Shown here in pieces: positions 35,446 through 45,646 of a stretch of DNA of 64,000 bases. Below the pieces are notes generated by a model that saw only the letters and a program-made list of their open reading frames with translations, was not told the origin of the DNA and made no database searches. Location: positions 868,001 to 932,000 of the forward strand of contig NZ_OZ156465.1 of assembly GCF_964212655.1 (NCBI RefSeq), read 5' to 3'. Both the position numbers and the translations under genes were made by a program. How positions within the stretch are numbered: the stretch's first letter is position 1; each line of letters opens with the position of its first letter. Source of the DNA: Candidatus Thiodiazotropha sp. LNASS1. Lineage in GTDB: Bacteria > Pseudomonadota > Gammaproteobacteria > Chromatiales > Chromatiaceae.

Positions 35446-36666
35446 TCACAATGCAACCAGTGAATTCACGCCCAGGATGGCAACCAGAATCGACATCACC
35501 ACACCTGCGATGATCAAGCCCAACACCAGGATCATCACCGGTTCCACCAGACTCAATGCACGCTTGATCAGGGTCTGTGTCTCCTGGTCGAGGATCTCGG
35601 CGGTCTGCATCAACATCGGTTCCAGCTGTCCTGACTCCTCGCCTACCCGGATCATCTGCAAGGCGAACAGGGGGAACTGGGCATGCTCTGTGAGCGGATC
35701 GGCCAATCTTCGGCCTGATTTCAGCTGGTTTACGACCTGATCCATGCCATCGGCAATGACATGATTACTGATGGTATCTTTCACGATTGCCACTGATCTC
35801 AGCAATGGCACGCCATTCTCAAGCAAGGTGCCAAGGGTCCGGCAGAAACGGGCTGCTTCGACCTGCTTGATGATGGGACCGACGACAGGTAGCACAAGCA
35901 ATCTGGCATGCCACCGCTTGGCGCTTACCCTGCGGCTCATCTGCCACCTGAAAAAGAAGATCAGGAGTATTATCGCCAAGGCCAATACCCAGCCGTAGTC
36001 CTGAAGAAATCCAGCGATACCCATGGTGATGCGTGTCGACATGGGAAGGGCCTGCCCCATGTCACTGAACAGCTCGCTGAATTGGGGTATCACATAGGTC
36101 AGCAGAATCAGAATCGAAGTAATCGCGACAAACAGCAGGATCGCGGGATAGATCAACGCGGATATCAGTGAACTACGCACCTCTTTGGCACGCTCCAAAT
36201 GCATCGCCAATCGGGCCAGGACACTCTCCAGCGCACCACCGGATTCCCCCGCCCTTACCATCTGCACATAGAAATTATTGAACAGCCCACCCTCTTTCGC
36301 CAATGCATCGGCAAACGAATTACCGCTTTTCAGACTGTCCCGAATGCTGGTCAGATGCTGGCTGAACAGTGATTCCTCACCTGCGATGGAGGTAAGTATC
36401 GCCAGTGCGCCATCCAGGGGTTGCCCCGATTTCAGCAGTGTCGCCAATTCCCGGGTAAATGATGCGATCTGCTCAGCAGAGACCGATTTGCGCTGAAAGC
36501 TTCTGCGTGGTGCCCCTCGGTTCTTTTGCCGACTCTCCTCGACACGTATCGGCACCTGTCCATTGAGGTGGATCTGGTTAACGGCATGATCGCGGCTGAC
36601 CGCCTGCAGCTCTCCCTCCACGACCTTGCCGTCTGCATCGACAGCCTTATATAGGAACGCGGCCAT
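35446..36666 (-). CDS. gspF: T2SS platform protein GspF
   Basis: This 406-residue polytopic membrane protein has two T2SSF domains (about 70-190 and 270-390) and three membrane helices (about 170, 220, 375). It links the GspE ATPase to pseudopilin polymerisation. It is 2 bp downstream of gspE. Confidence 0.94.
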   Translation of the reverse strand: MAAFLYKAVDADGKVVEGELQAVSRDHAVNQIHLNGQVPIRVEESRQKNRGAPRRSFQRKSVSAEQIASFTRELATLLKSGQPLDGALAILTSIAGEESLFSQHLTSIRDSLKSGNSFADALAKEGGLFNNFYVQMVRAGESGGALESVLARLAMHLERAKEVRSSLISALIYPAILLFVAITSILILLTYVIPQFSELFSDMGQALPMSTRITMGIAGFLQDYGWVLALAIILLIFFFRWQMSRRVSAKRWHARLLVLPVVGPIIKQVEAARFCRTLGTLLENGVPLLRSVAIVKDTISNHVIADGMDQVVNQLKSGRRLADPLTEHAQFPLFALQMIRVGEESGQLEPMLMQTAEILDQETQTLIKRALSLVEPVMILVLGLIIAGVVMSILVAILGVNSLVAL

Positions 36667-36668
36667 GC

Positions 36669-38414
36669 TCAGCTCTCCTGAGTGACTCGTAGCACCTCTT
36701 CAAGGGTGGTGATGCCCCGCATCACTTTTTGTACGCCATCCTCATACATGGTACGGGCACCCTCGCGTCTCGCGCACTCAGCCAACACGTTCTTATCCCC
36801 GCCCTGGAGGATCAGTGAGCGCAATCCTTCCGACAGCTCGATCATTTCAATGATTGCGCTACGACCTCGATAGCCGCTACCGCTGCAGTGTTCACAACCG
36901 ACAGCCCGGTAAAGGGTGGCGCGGCCGGGGAATGATTCGAAACGCGCCGTCACTTCCGGCGGCGGATCGTAGGGCACCTTGCAATCGGGACAGAGATTTC
37001 GCACCAGACGCTGAGCTACAACGGCATTTACCGTTGAGGTCAACAGGAATGGCTCGATCCCCATGTCAATGAACCGGGTGATACTGCCCGCGGCATCATT
37101 GGTATGCAGCGAGGAGAGAACCAGGTGGCCGGTGAGGGCCGATTGCACGGCAATCTGGGCGGTCTCCTGATCACGAATCTCGCCAATCATAATGATATCC
37201 GGGTCCTGCCGCACGATCGAACGTAGCGCCGAACTGAAATCCAGGCCAATATTCGGTTTGACCTGGATCTGATTGACCCCTTCGATGTTGTATTCCACCG
37301 GATCCTCGACAGTCAGGATTTTTCTTTCCGGCCGATTGAGATAGTTGAGCGCGGCATAGAGGGAGGTGGTCTTACCGCTGCCGGTGGGTCCGGTCACCAC
37401 CACGATGCCATGGGGACGATCCAGTATCTCCAAGAGCTGCTTCTCAATCGTGCTATCGAAACCGAGGCTGGCAAAGTCAAGATTGACATGATCCCGCTGC
37501 AGCAACCTGAGTACCATACTCTCACCATGCAGCGTCGGTACCGTGGAGACACGCATATCGAGAGTGGAACCGTGGACCCTGACCTTGAAGCGCCCATCCT
37601 GCGGGAGACGGCGTTCCGCGATATTGAGATTGGCCATGATTTTTATGCGCGAGATCAATGCCGGAGCCAGGCTGACGGAAGGTGTTTCGGTTTCCCGTAA
37701 CAGTCCATCGACCCGGTAACGTACCTTCAGACTGCTTTCGAAAGGTTCGATATGGATATCGGATGCCTTCGTAGTGACCGCCCGCTGGATGATCTGATTG
37801 ACCATCTTGATGACAGGCGCTTCACTGGCAAGCTCCTTGAGTTGCTCGACATCATCGAGCAGCAGTTGGTGCTCCATGCCCGCATCGTTTTCCCCAGCCT
37901 CTTCCCTCAGCTTTTCACTGAACAGGGTCTGGATCACCTCGTCGATTTCGGAGGCGATACCGATGGCCAACCTGATCTGTTTGCCGCTGATCAGTTCCAG
38001 CGCATCGATGACATACCGGTCAGTGGGATCGACCATGATCGCCACCAGATGGTCCTCCTGCTCCTCATAGACAATCAGGCGATGTTCCTTGAGGAAATTG
38101 GAAGAGATATTGTCGCTGATATGGGAAAGATCGGGATAGGCCTTTGCCACGATGAGGGGTACTTCACACAGAGTCGACAGAGTGATGGCAAGATCCCGGT
38201 CCGAGATCAGCCCCAGCTGTAACAGGATGGTGCCGATCGACTGGTCACTCTGCTGGTTGTCTCTCAGACGAACTGCGCGCTCGGCATCGGCGGTACTGAG
38301 TCGTCCACCCTCCACCAGGGCGACGCATAGCGGGTACTCCATATAGCTGAGTGTACCGGTATCATCCTCAGGGGAGAGATTCTCCTTGGCTATCGGGCTA
38401 ATCTCCTGTCTCAC
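36669..38414 (-). CDS. gspE: T2SS ATPase GspE
   Basis: This 581-residue hexameric ATPase has an N1E-type domain (1-150), Walker A GPTGSGKTTS, an Asp box and Walker B (DPDIIMIGEIRDQETAQ), a His box (LVLSSLHTND) and the four-Cys zinc module (CPDC and CEHC, about 470-510). It drives pseudopilus assembly. A 104-bp gap separates it from gspD. Confidence 0.96.
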   Translation of the reverse strand: MRQEISPIAKENLSPEDDTGTLSYMEYPLCVALVEGGRLSTADAERAVRLRDNQQSDQSIGTILLQLGLISDRDLAITLSTLCEVPLIVAKAYPDLSHISDNISSNFLKEHRLIVYEEQEDHLVAIMVDPTDRYVIDALELISGKQIRLAIGIASEIDEVIQTLFSEKLREEAGENDAGMEHQLLLDDVEQLKELASEAPVIKMVNQIIQRAVTTKASDIHIEPFESSLKVRYRVDGLLRETETPSVSLAPALISRIKIMANLNIAERRLPQDGRFKVRVHGSTLDMRVSTVPTLHGESMVLRLLQRDHVNLDFASLGFDSTIEKQLLEILDRPHGIVVVTGPTGSGKTTSLYAALNYLNRPERKILTVEDPVEYNIEGVNQIQVKPNIGLDFSSALRSIVRQDPDIIMIGEIRDQETAQIAVQSALTGHLVLSSLHTNDAAGSITRFIDMGIEPFLLTSTVNAVVAQRLVRNLCPDCKVPYDPPPEVTARFESFPGRATLYRAVGCEHCSGSGYRGRSAIIEMIELSEGLRSLILQGGDKNVLAECARREGARTMYEDGVQKVMRGITTLEEVLRVTQES

Positions 38415-38518
38415 AACGCATGACCTCTCAGGTGGCTGGTTGGACTACATATGCCTGTCGGTCAGTGCCGTTCAGCACTGCCACGTAGAAAAAGCATGAG
38501 TCACCAGTTCTTTGTCGA

Positions 38519-40744
38519 TTACTTGCTGGATGCCCGACGCCGTTGAAAGTCATCATGAAACAGGGTGGCGTCGCGTATCTTTTCTCGTAGTTCCTGAGAT
38601 ATATCGTAGGCCTCTTGCGGGTTCCGTACCACCTTTGGTGTCAATGTCACGATCAACTCGGTGCGGCTTATGTCCTTGGTGGTGCTGCCGAAGAGGTTGC
38701 CGACGATGGGGAGATGCATCAAACCGGGGATCCCCGTTTTGCCGCCTGAGCTGCTTTCACGAATCAAACCACCCAGCACAACAGTCTGCCCATCGTGAAC
38801 GATGACGGTGCTCTCGATGGTACGCTGGGAAATTGAGACATTGCCACCGCCGCCAATGGCCGGGGCGGTACCGGGGGTACTGACCTCCTGGCTGACCTCC
38901 AAAGTCACCATGCCCCCTTCGTTGATGCGCGGCGTGACCTGCAACAGGGTACCCGTATCGCGGAACTGCACCTCTGAAACAATGGGGGCATCCGGATCGG
39001 TAGTACTCTGTGACGAACGAGTCACAATGGGTATCTGGTCACCCACCCGGAAGCTCGCTGTCTGGTTGTCTATCACCATGATCTGGGGTGCGGAGAGAAA
39101 CTTCACTGAGGATTCGTTCTCCAGAATATCGAAGAAGACCTTCAGATCGTTGGCGCTATTGAACAGTCCAAGTGAAAAACCGTCGCCACCCGAGACATCC
39201 CCGGGCAGACTCCCCAATGCGCCTTTATAAGGACGCCCGCTCCCTGTGGAACCATTGAAGAACCAACGTACGCCATAGCTCAGGTTATCGCTCAATTGCA
39301 CCTCGGCAATGGTCGCTTCGATGAGCACCTGCTTGGGCGAAACATCCAGACGGCTGATCGTCGCCTTGATTTTCTGATAGTCCTTCGGGCTCGCCATCAC
39401 CAGGATGGCATTGTTATCCGGATCGGCAATGATGGTCGCCGTGGCATCCGATCCTTCTTGCGGCATCTGTCTAGACATACTGGCGCTTGCTACCGCTGCC
39501 GTAGCTGCTGCAGGCTGATCCCTGGTGAGAACAGCCTCACTGTCGGCATTACTGTTCTTCAGATCGATCCCGGTCGTTGTGGGAGCGCGCACATTCGAGC
39601 GTAATAGCGGGTCACTGCTGCTCAATCCCACACTTGAGGAAGGTGCTGAAACCTCATTACCGAATATATTCTGCAGAATGGCGGCTATATTCTCCGCTTT
39701 TCCGTTTTTCAGATGATAGACGTATAGCCGGCGGTCAGGAGATTTATCACTGCCCTGGTCAAACTGGCTGATCAACCTGCGCACATCCTTGATATATCTG
39801 GGTTGCTGACTGATCACCATGACCGCATTCAGGCGATCGATGGGAATCAGCTTGATCATTCCAGCCAATGGCGACCCATCGCCATCTCCAACCAGATGCT
39901 TGAGTTCTTCGGTAATGGTTTTGGCGTCAGTGGCCTTCAGCGGTATCAGCGCAAATGACATACCACTGAGCCAATCCACATCAAACATTTCGATGGTCTG
40001 CAACAGATTGTTGATCTGTTGATAGGAGCCTGTAAGGATTAACAGATTCCTGCCTTTGTCCACCCGAATCTGCTCTGCCGGAGAGGCAAAGCTTTCCAAA
40101 ACCTTCTTCATTTCAACGGCTGTGATGTACCTCAATGGTACGATCTGTACACCCTGACCCGCTTTCATCTTCGCCTTACCCTGACCAACCGAGGGTTTCA
40201 GGGCCATACTCTTCAGATCAGCCGCAGGCAGAATCTTATAGAGTGCGCCGTTACGCACCATCACGGCACCGTTCATCTGCAGAATGGTCTCAAGAATCGG
40301 CAATACCGCATCGGTGCTGACCGGGTAGGTCGTATGGATGGTTACCTGACCCTGTACCTTGTCATCGATCAGATAGTTTTCCCGCAGTATCTCCTCGAAG
40401 ACCACCTTGACCACTTCGCGCAGATCCACTGCCTCAAAGTTGAGTGTTATGTCGCCACGCGCCGGTTGAGTCTTTTTCTTACCCGACTCTCCAGGTTTAA
40501 TGAATCTACCGCTACCCTCACGAACAAAGAACTCCGGTTCCTTCACTGCCTGTTGCGAGAGTACCAGCTCCTGTTCATCATCGCCGCCGGAGGTCGTGAT
40601 TGACGGTCTCTCTGCTGGATAGGGAGCAATCAGTCTGCCAGCATCTGATTGGTTGATTTCGGGTTGCTGGGCGCATGATACCAACAATATGGACAATACC
40701 ATTGGCATTAACCGAGCCAGCAGATTGGGTTCACTCTTGCTCAT
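38519..40744 (-). CDS. gspD: T2SS outer-membrane secretin GspD
   Basis: This 741-residue protein has a lipoprotein signal (ILLVSC lipobox), so it may reach the outer membrane without a pilotin-dependent signal peptide, then N0-N3 domains (about 90-400) with Ser/Ala-rich linkers and the secretin barrel (about 440-700; VVLGGLIRESSS, GIPGLMHLPIVGNLF). It forms the gate for folded substrates. I chose the ATG at 40744, directly before the lipoprotein signal, rather than the frame start at 40813. It is the first gene of the operon. Confidence 0.94.
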   Translation of the reverse strand: MSKSEPNLLARLMPMVLSILLVSCAQQPEINQSDAGRLIAPYPAERPSITTSGGDDEQELVLSQQAVKEPEFFVREGSGRFIKPGESGKKKTQPARGDITLNFEAVDLREVVKVVFEEILRENYLIDDKVQGQVTIHTTYPVSTDAVLPILETILQMNGAVMVRNGALYKILPAADLKSMALKPSVGQGKAKMKAGQGVQIVPLRYITAVEMKKVLESFASPAEQIRVDKGRNLLILTGSYQQINNLLQTIEMFDVDWLSGMSFALIPLKATDAKTITEELKHLVGDGDGSPLAGMIKLIPIDRLNAVMVISQQPRYIKDVRRLISQFDQGSDKSPDRRLYVYHLKNGKAENIAAILQNIFGNEVSAPSSSVGLSSSDPLLRSNVRAPTTTGIDLKNSNADSEAVLTRDQPAAATAAVASASMSRQMPQEGSDATATIIADPDNNAILVMASPKDYQKIKATISRLDVSPKQVLIEATIAEVQLSDNLSYGVRWFFNGSTGSGRPYKGALGSLPGDVSGGDGFSLGLFNSANDLKVFFDILENESSVKFLSAPQIMVIDNQTASFRVGDQIPIVTRSSQSTTDPDAPIVSEVQFRDTGTLLQVTPRINEGGMVTLEVSQEVSTPGTAPAIGGGGNVSISQRTIESTVIVHDGQTVVLGGLIRESSSGGKTGIPGLMHLPIVGNLFGSTTKDISRTELIVTLTPKVVRNPQEAYDISQELREKIRDATLFHDDFQRRRASSK

Positions 40745-41250
40745 CTGATTTCCAGTAGTTCCACAAAACTTCCATATCCTGATCGAGGCACATAGGACTG
40801 AATATGGCTTCATACAATAACAGCAGATTTACAAGATTAATGAGATTGATGGGAGGATGTATTTCCGCATGGGGTGATTTCATACCTTTAATGCATAAAA
40901 ACCCTACCACGGGTTCTACTGTCTCTATCACCCAGCCTCCAGATCATGCTCAAAGTGCATGAACTACCTGTTAAATGAATAGGATAATCAATCCTATAGT
41001 GGCCAAATCAGCTTTCCATGAAGCGTTTTAAGTGTGTATGTTCTATGTTTCCGACATAAAAATTATTTAGGATTTTACTGCCTCAACTGTTCAGTCATGG
41101 TAGTAACATACCTAATCAACAGGTAGTAGTAACACGCATTAAAGTATGAGGTATTAAGGAATATAGTTGATAATCAGATGATTTTATTCATATTTTACCC
41201 ATCGATTCCCATACTGGGGAAATAAACGCGCCGTCAGGCGACTGGCAAAG
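40745..41250. other. Divergent promoter region between gspD and the subtilase
   Basis: 506 bp, AT-rich, without a supported gene. A candidate sigma-70 promoter for the subtilase is listed separately. I see no clear promoter for gspD and no terminator. Confidence 0.5.
41167..41196 (+). promoter_or_regulatory. Candidate sigma-70 promoter of the subtilase gene
   Basis: TTGATA and TATTTT are separated by 18 bp. The -10 box is only a 4 of 6 match. It lies about 55 bp upstream of the start codon. Confidence 0.35.
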
Positions 41251-44166
41251 ATGCTTAAGCGATTATTCACTGCCGTAATCTTGGCGGGATTGTTCTATCA
41301 ACCCGTGCTGAATGGTGCCGCAGGATTAACCGCCGATGTTGATAAACTTGTGGCACAGGTTGATCTCACATCCCGTGTCCCGGTCATTGTAAAATTCAAA
41401 AAAAACATCAATATCGATGACTTGCGTAGATTTATTAACAAAAAACATCAATATGAGCCGGCAGTCACTAAGTCACAGTCGAGGCTAAAGAAGCAATTAC
41501 GCAGAAGGCTGTTGACCGGCCTGCAGGACCAGCTCATCAAGCCAAAGGCAAAACTCGCCAAAATATTGCGTGATCACGGTGTAAAAACACGCCTGAAATC
41601 ACTTTGGGTCATCAACGCTGTCGCCTTGGACCTGCCAGCCAATCTGGTGGATAAGATCGCCGCCATGCCCGAGGTGGAACGGATCACAGTCGATATGCAG
41701 TTGACCATGAGTGATGACAGTGTCGAGGGTCTGACGACAGATCCGTTGTGGAATCTCATCAACATCAACACCGAACAACTCTGGCAGCAGGGGATCGATG
41801 GCGATGGTGTCACTGTCGCCATCATGGACTCCGGCGTTGAGCTTAACCACCCGGATCTTATCGAAAAATGGCGCGGCGGGGCTAACAGTTGGTTCGACCC
41901 TTATCAGCAGAATGAACTACCCGCCGATACGGTGGGCCATGGCACGCAGGCACTTGGCATCATACTGGGGGGTGATGAGAGCGGTTTTCAAATCGGCATG
42001 GCGCCTGAGGCCAAATGGATAGCGGCAAAGATCTTCGACAACGCCAATGAGTCAACGCTGAGCGCGATTCATGAGTCGTTTCAATGGCTGCTCGATCCGG
42101 ACGGTGACCCACTGACCGATGACGCCCCCGACCTGGTCAACAATTCTTGGGGCTTTTCCACAACCATCAATGAGTGTTTCCAGGAATTCAGTGAAGACAT
42201 CAAGCTGCTGCGGGAAGCCGGGATTGGTGTCGTGTTCTCCGCCGGCAACTTCGGTCCATCCACTGAATCCAGTATCAGTCCAGCCAACGATCCAGGTGCG
42301 CTCTCCGTTGGATCGGTGGATCAGTCCAACGAGATAGAACTGCTCAGCAGCCGTGGGCCAGGCGCCTGTGACGGCGGCGTTTTCCCCAAGCTGGCTGCAC
42401 CCGGCAGCCTGATCTTTACCGCAGACCTGCTGCCCAACGCCTATAACATTGTCTCCGGCACTTCATTCGCCGCACCCCATGTAACCGGAGCCATGGCACT
42501 GCTTAAAAGTGCGTTTCCCGATGCCGCACTTTCCCAGATCGAAACCGCACTCTATGACTCTGCTGTCGATTTGGGCGAGGCAGGTACAGATGATAGCTTC
42601 GGTTACGGCCTGCTGGACGTAGCTGCGGCACATGCACTCCTCGAGAGCAACTTCGGATCCAATGAAAACAGCCGGATCGAGTTCAATGAATCACTCTTTT
42701 CCGTGGATGAGAATACACAGAAACTGATAGTCACTGTCAGGCGTTCAGGCGGGAGCAAAGGAGAGGCCAGCGTCGACTACACCACGATTGAAGACGAGGC
42801 AAGGCAGGGCCGTGACTATGCCATCAGCAAGGGCACACTGCAATTCAATGACGGAGAAACGCTACGCAGTTTCGAGATATTCATCCATGATGATGACCTG
42901 GATGAAGAGAATGAATCGTTCTACGTCGCACTATCCAATGTGGATGGCAATGCCACGCTTGGAGAGGAGTTGGAGGCAGAGGTCATTATTCTGGACAATG
43001 ACGGTACAGGGGCCATTTCATTTGGCGCTGTCGCATATGCCGTCAACGAATCGAAACAGCAGGCAATCATCGATCTGATTCGCACGGGAGGCAGCACAGG
43101 TATTGTTGATGTGGAGTATCAGCTACTGGCGAAAAGCGCTGCTGCCGATATCGATTTTATTGCCGATAGCGAGACGATACGCTTCCAATCGGGAGAGACG
43201 CAGAAGGAGATACATGTCGAATTGGTCGATGACACTCTGCATGAAGACAATGAGACCTTTCAGATTCTACTTACAGCAGTCAGCGAGGACACATCGATAG
43301 CAGAACCTGCCTCCACCACGGTCACAATTCTCGATGATGATCCGGATATTGAGACTGTTTCGATCTATCTGGATGCGGTCAGTTATGAAGTCAATGAGTC
43401 GAGCAATCGAGTCATCTTGACAGTGATTCGATCGGGTGACCTTGAGGCCAGCGCATCTGTCAAATATAAGACTATCGACGGTTCAGCCATAAAGGATAGT
43501 GACTACGTTGGCACCAGCGGCACCCTGACATTTCCGGCCGGAGTGACGCGTCGAACTATTTCGATTGAGATAATTAACGATGGTCTATACGAGGAGGAGA
43601 GCAGTTTTACACTGATACTCTCCGATGCAAGCGGCAATGCCGCAATCAGCACGCCATCTGCTGCGATTGTCAGAATTATAGATGATGACGCCCTGCCCTT
43701 CGTCTCAATTCACTCATCTCCAAGCCATAGCAGCGGCGGACTCCCTTCCCGTTTTTCCAGCAATAGAGAGACGTTGGAACAGGATTCCACACAAAATCAG
43801 TCTCGCAATCGTAGGGACCGAGGTTCAACCCTCAAGATCTTCGATCTTTCACTACGTGGTTATGACAGTAGCGCCTTGTTGGACAGACTTGGCCTGCAAG
43901 CGCCAGAGGTGTCTGCGACAACTCAACCAAGGGACGGCGACGCCGAAAAGCATGTGGAAGATAACAAGAAATCAGAATGCGGTGGCTCTGCCATCTCTGC
44001 CGATCCGGGGGCCTGTGGCTCCGACAATGAGAAAGAAACTGTTACACCGACAGACTCCAAGGATGTCCAAACGGTACCAGAATTCCCAGAAGTGGATGCG
44101 GATGGTACAACCGGCGATGCTGCTCCTCAAGCAACGAGTGACGCCCCTCTTAGGGAACAGCTCTGA
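41251..44166 (+). CDS. Secreted subtilisin-like protease with three Calx-beta domains
   Basis: This 971-residue exported protein has a signal peptide (cleavage near NGAAG), an inhibitor-like prodomain (about 30-155) and an S8 catalytic domain (about 165-470) with Asp in VAIMDSGVELNHPDL, His in TVGHGTQALGI and Ser in SGTSFAAPHVTGA. Three Calx-beta repeats follow (about 475-590, 595-700, 705-815), each with acidic Asp runs fit for calcium. The last 150 residues are low complexity with a few Cys and no anchor. It faces the T2SS operon and is a likely substrate of it, by position and domain type. It shares Calx-beta repeats with the protein at 48110-51292. Confidence 0.9.
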   Translation: MLKRLFTAVILAGLFYQPVLNGAAGLTADVDKLVAQVDLTSRVPVIVKFKKNINIDDLRRFINKKHQYEPAVTKSQSRLKKQLRRRLLTGLQDQLIKPKAKLAKILRDHGVKTRLKSLWVINAVALDLPANLVDKIAAMPEVERITVDMQLTMSDDSVEGLTTDPLWNLININTEQLWQQGIDGDGVTVAIMDSGVELNHPDLIEKWRGGANSWFDPYQQNELPADTVGHGTQALGIILGGDESGFQIGMAPEAKWIAAKIFDNANESTLSAIHESFQWLLDPDGDPLTDDAPDLVNNSWGFSTTINECFQEFSEDIKLLREAGIGVVFSAGNFGPSTESSISPANDPGALSVGSVDQSNEIELLSSRGPGACDGGVFPKLAAPGSLIFTADLLPNAYNIVSGTSFAAPHVTGAMALLKSAFPDAALSQIETALYDSAVDLGEAGTDDSFGYGLLDVAAAHALLESNFGSNENSRIEFNESLFSVDENTQKLIVTVRRSGGSKGEASVDYTTIEDEARQGRDYAISKGTLQFNDGETLRSFEIFIHDDDLDEENESFYVALSNVDGNATLGEELEAEVIILDNDGTGAISFGAVAYAVNESKQQAIIDLIRTGGSTGIVDVEYQLLAKSAAADIDFIADSETIRFQSGETQKEIHVELVDDTLHEDNETFQILLTAVSEDTSIAEPASTTVTILDDDPDIETVSIYLDAVSYEVNESSNRVILTVIRSGDLEASASVKYKTIDGSAIKDSDYVGTSGTLTFPAGVTRRTISIEIINDGLYEEESSFTLILSDASGNAAISTPSAAIVRIIDDDALPFVSIHSSPSHSSGGLPSRFSSNRETLEQDSTQNQSRNRRDRGSTLKIFDLSLRGYDSSALLDRLGLQAPEVSATTQPRDGDAEKHVEDNKKSECGGSAISADPGACGSDNEKETVTPTDSKDVQTVPEFPEVDADGTTGDAAPQATSDAPLREQL

Positions 44167-44206
44167 ATCTTCTCCATCACAGTGACTTCGTATCCTTACC
44201 AGTCAC

Positions 44207-45604
44207 TCAGAAAGCCCATATGGATTTCACCTCAATCGTATCGTCGTACTTGGGCATTCTCGAGAACTCTCCACCAGAGAGAATCGTTCGCTCCTCCATC
44301 GTGGTTAAATAGTCAGGCAACTCTTCTCTGTAAAGAATATCAATCTTTTTACTGGTAATCACAACCCTCATAGAGAGGCCGCCTAAAACCCGATCGAACC
44401 TAATCTGCACCTTGGCAGTCAGTTTTTGCTCAAAACAAATGGCATGTAATATGTCTTTAACCAGACGATACAGGATTGACTTACGTTCTAGTGAGATATC
44501 AGCTTCCTCAAGTGCGAAAACAATCTCAATCTCAAGACCTGATGTCTCGGTGTGACACTCTGAAACCACTGAATTGAGTGCAGCCTTGAGACCGAAATCG
44601 TCGAGACTCGGTGGGCGCAGATCGATAGCAACCGCCCTGATTTTATGAGCTGCATTCTGCAGCATCGGCACGATTTCCGTGGAGAGTTGATTGACTTCGC
44701 CCTCCTTTTTCTGCTGATTAAGACTCAGTATATATTTTTCCAGCTGCATCTTGACACCGGACAGGGTCTGAACCACGTCTTCATGGAGATCAAAGGCTAT
44801 GCGTTTTTTCTCATCCTCCTGGGCATTGATCATCTTGGCAGTGAGAAATTCGAGCAGCACCTTCTTTTCTCTTGTGATTCGATTCTGGTCTTCAATGATG
44901 CGTTCAGATCGTTTGATGTGCATCAGCAAGAAAGTGTAGAGGAACAGCATCAACAACAACGTCGTCAACATCAGAACAATGATTGTCCTCATAGCATGAC
45001 TGACATAGCCGCTGATGTCGTAATAAATCTCCATAACACCCAATACTGGCGAATTTTCATCTACCCGTATCGGCACATATGTCTGTACCAGGTTTACGTC
45101 CCTGTCATTGTTATTGAAGATAGTGAAACTATCACGATAGTTTAAGACGGTTCTCGGATAACCCGCTATCGCCGTCTTGAAACCATCGTTATCCTCATCT
45201 TCTTCAGTGTAGGCTGAAGGATTGGATGAGTAAGCGACTCGTCCCTTCACATCGTACAGCTTTATCCTGTCAACATTGGTATCCTTTATCATTTTTCGTA
45301 TCGCACGCGCAAGCAATGGGTCGAATGGCATCTCACCCGGTTTCTTTTTATTTAGCTTGATAAGATTCAGATACATCACAAAATGATCATTAAGCGCATA
45401 CTCAGTCGCAATAGTCAGCGACTCGTTGCTCTGTTTTGCAGAGTCTTGAATGATGCGTGATGATTCGTAGCGAAACAGGAGAAGAATAATAATGGCTATC
45501 AGGATGATGGCAATGAAACTTGTGATACCGTAGCGCCTGGCGAGCTGATAATCGTGGCCATACTCATTGGTATTTGCTGGAGTGTTTTTGTCTAGGTCCG
45601 ACAC
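44207..45604 (-). CDS. Membrane sensor histidine kinase, HisKA_3 type, with degenerate ATPase domain
   Basis: This 465-residue protein has helices at about 27-46 and 212-234 that flank a periplasmic sensor domain of about 165 residues, followed by a coiled coil. A HisKA_3 phosphoacceptor segment is present (KKRIAFDLHEDVVQTLSGVKMQLE, with His as in NarX/DegS). The following region keeps the RPPSLDDFGLKAAL motif, but the N box (Asn) and the G1/G2 boxes (DxGxG) are not recognisable. I chose GTG at 45604, since GGAGA lies 6 nt upstream. No response regulator gene is adjacent. It ends the SCO operon. Confidence 0.75.
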   Translation of the reverse strand: MSDLDKNTPANTNEYGHDYQLARRYGITSFIAIILIAIIILLLFRYESSRIIQDSAKQSNESLTIATEYALNDHFVMYLNLIKLNKKKPGEMPFDPLLARAIRKMIKDTNVDRIKLYDVKGRVAYSSNPSAYTEEDEDNDGFKTAIAGYPRTVLNYRDSFTIFNNNDRDVNLVQTYVPIRVDENSPVLGVMEIYYDISGYVSHAMRTIIVLMLTTLLLMLFLYTFLLMHIKRSERIIEDQNRITREKKVLLEFLTAKMINAQEDEKKRIAFDLHEDVVQTLSGVKMQLEKYILSLNQQKKEGEVNQLSTEIVPMLQNAAHKIRAVAIDLRPPSLDDFGLKAALNSVVSECHTETSGLEIEIVFALEEADISLERKSILYRLVKDILHAICFEQKLTAKVQIRFDRVLGGLSMRVVITSKKIDILYREELPDYLTTMEERTILSGGEFSRMPKYDDTIEVKSIWAF

Positions 45605-45646
45605 CAATATTCTCCGACAAGATTATATTGCTTGCCTAACGAGCCA

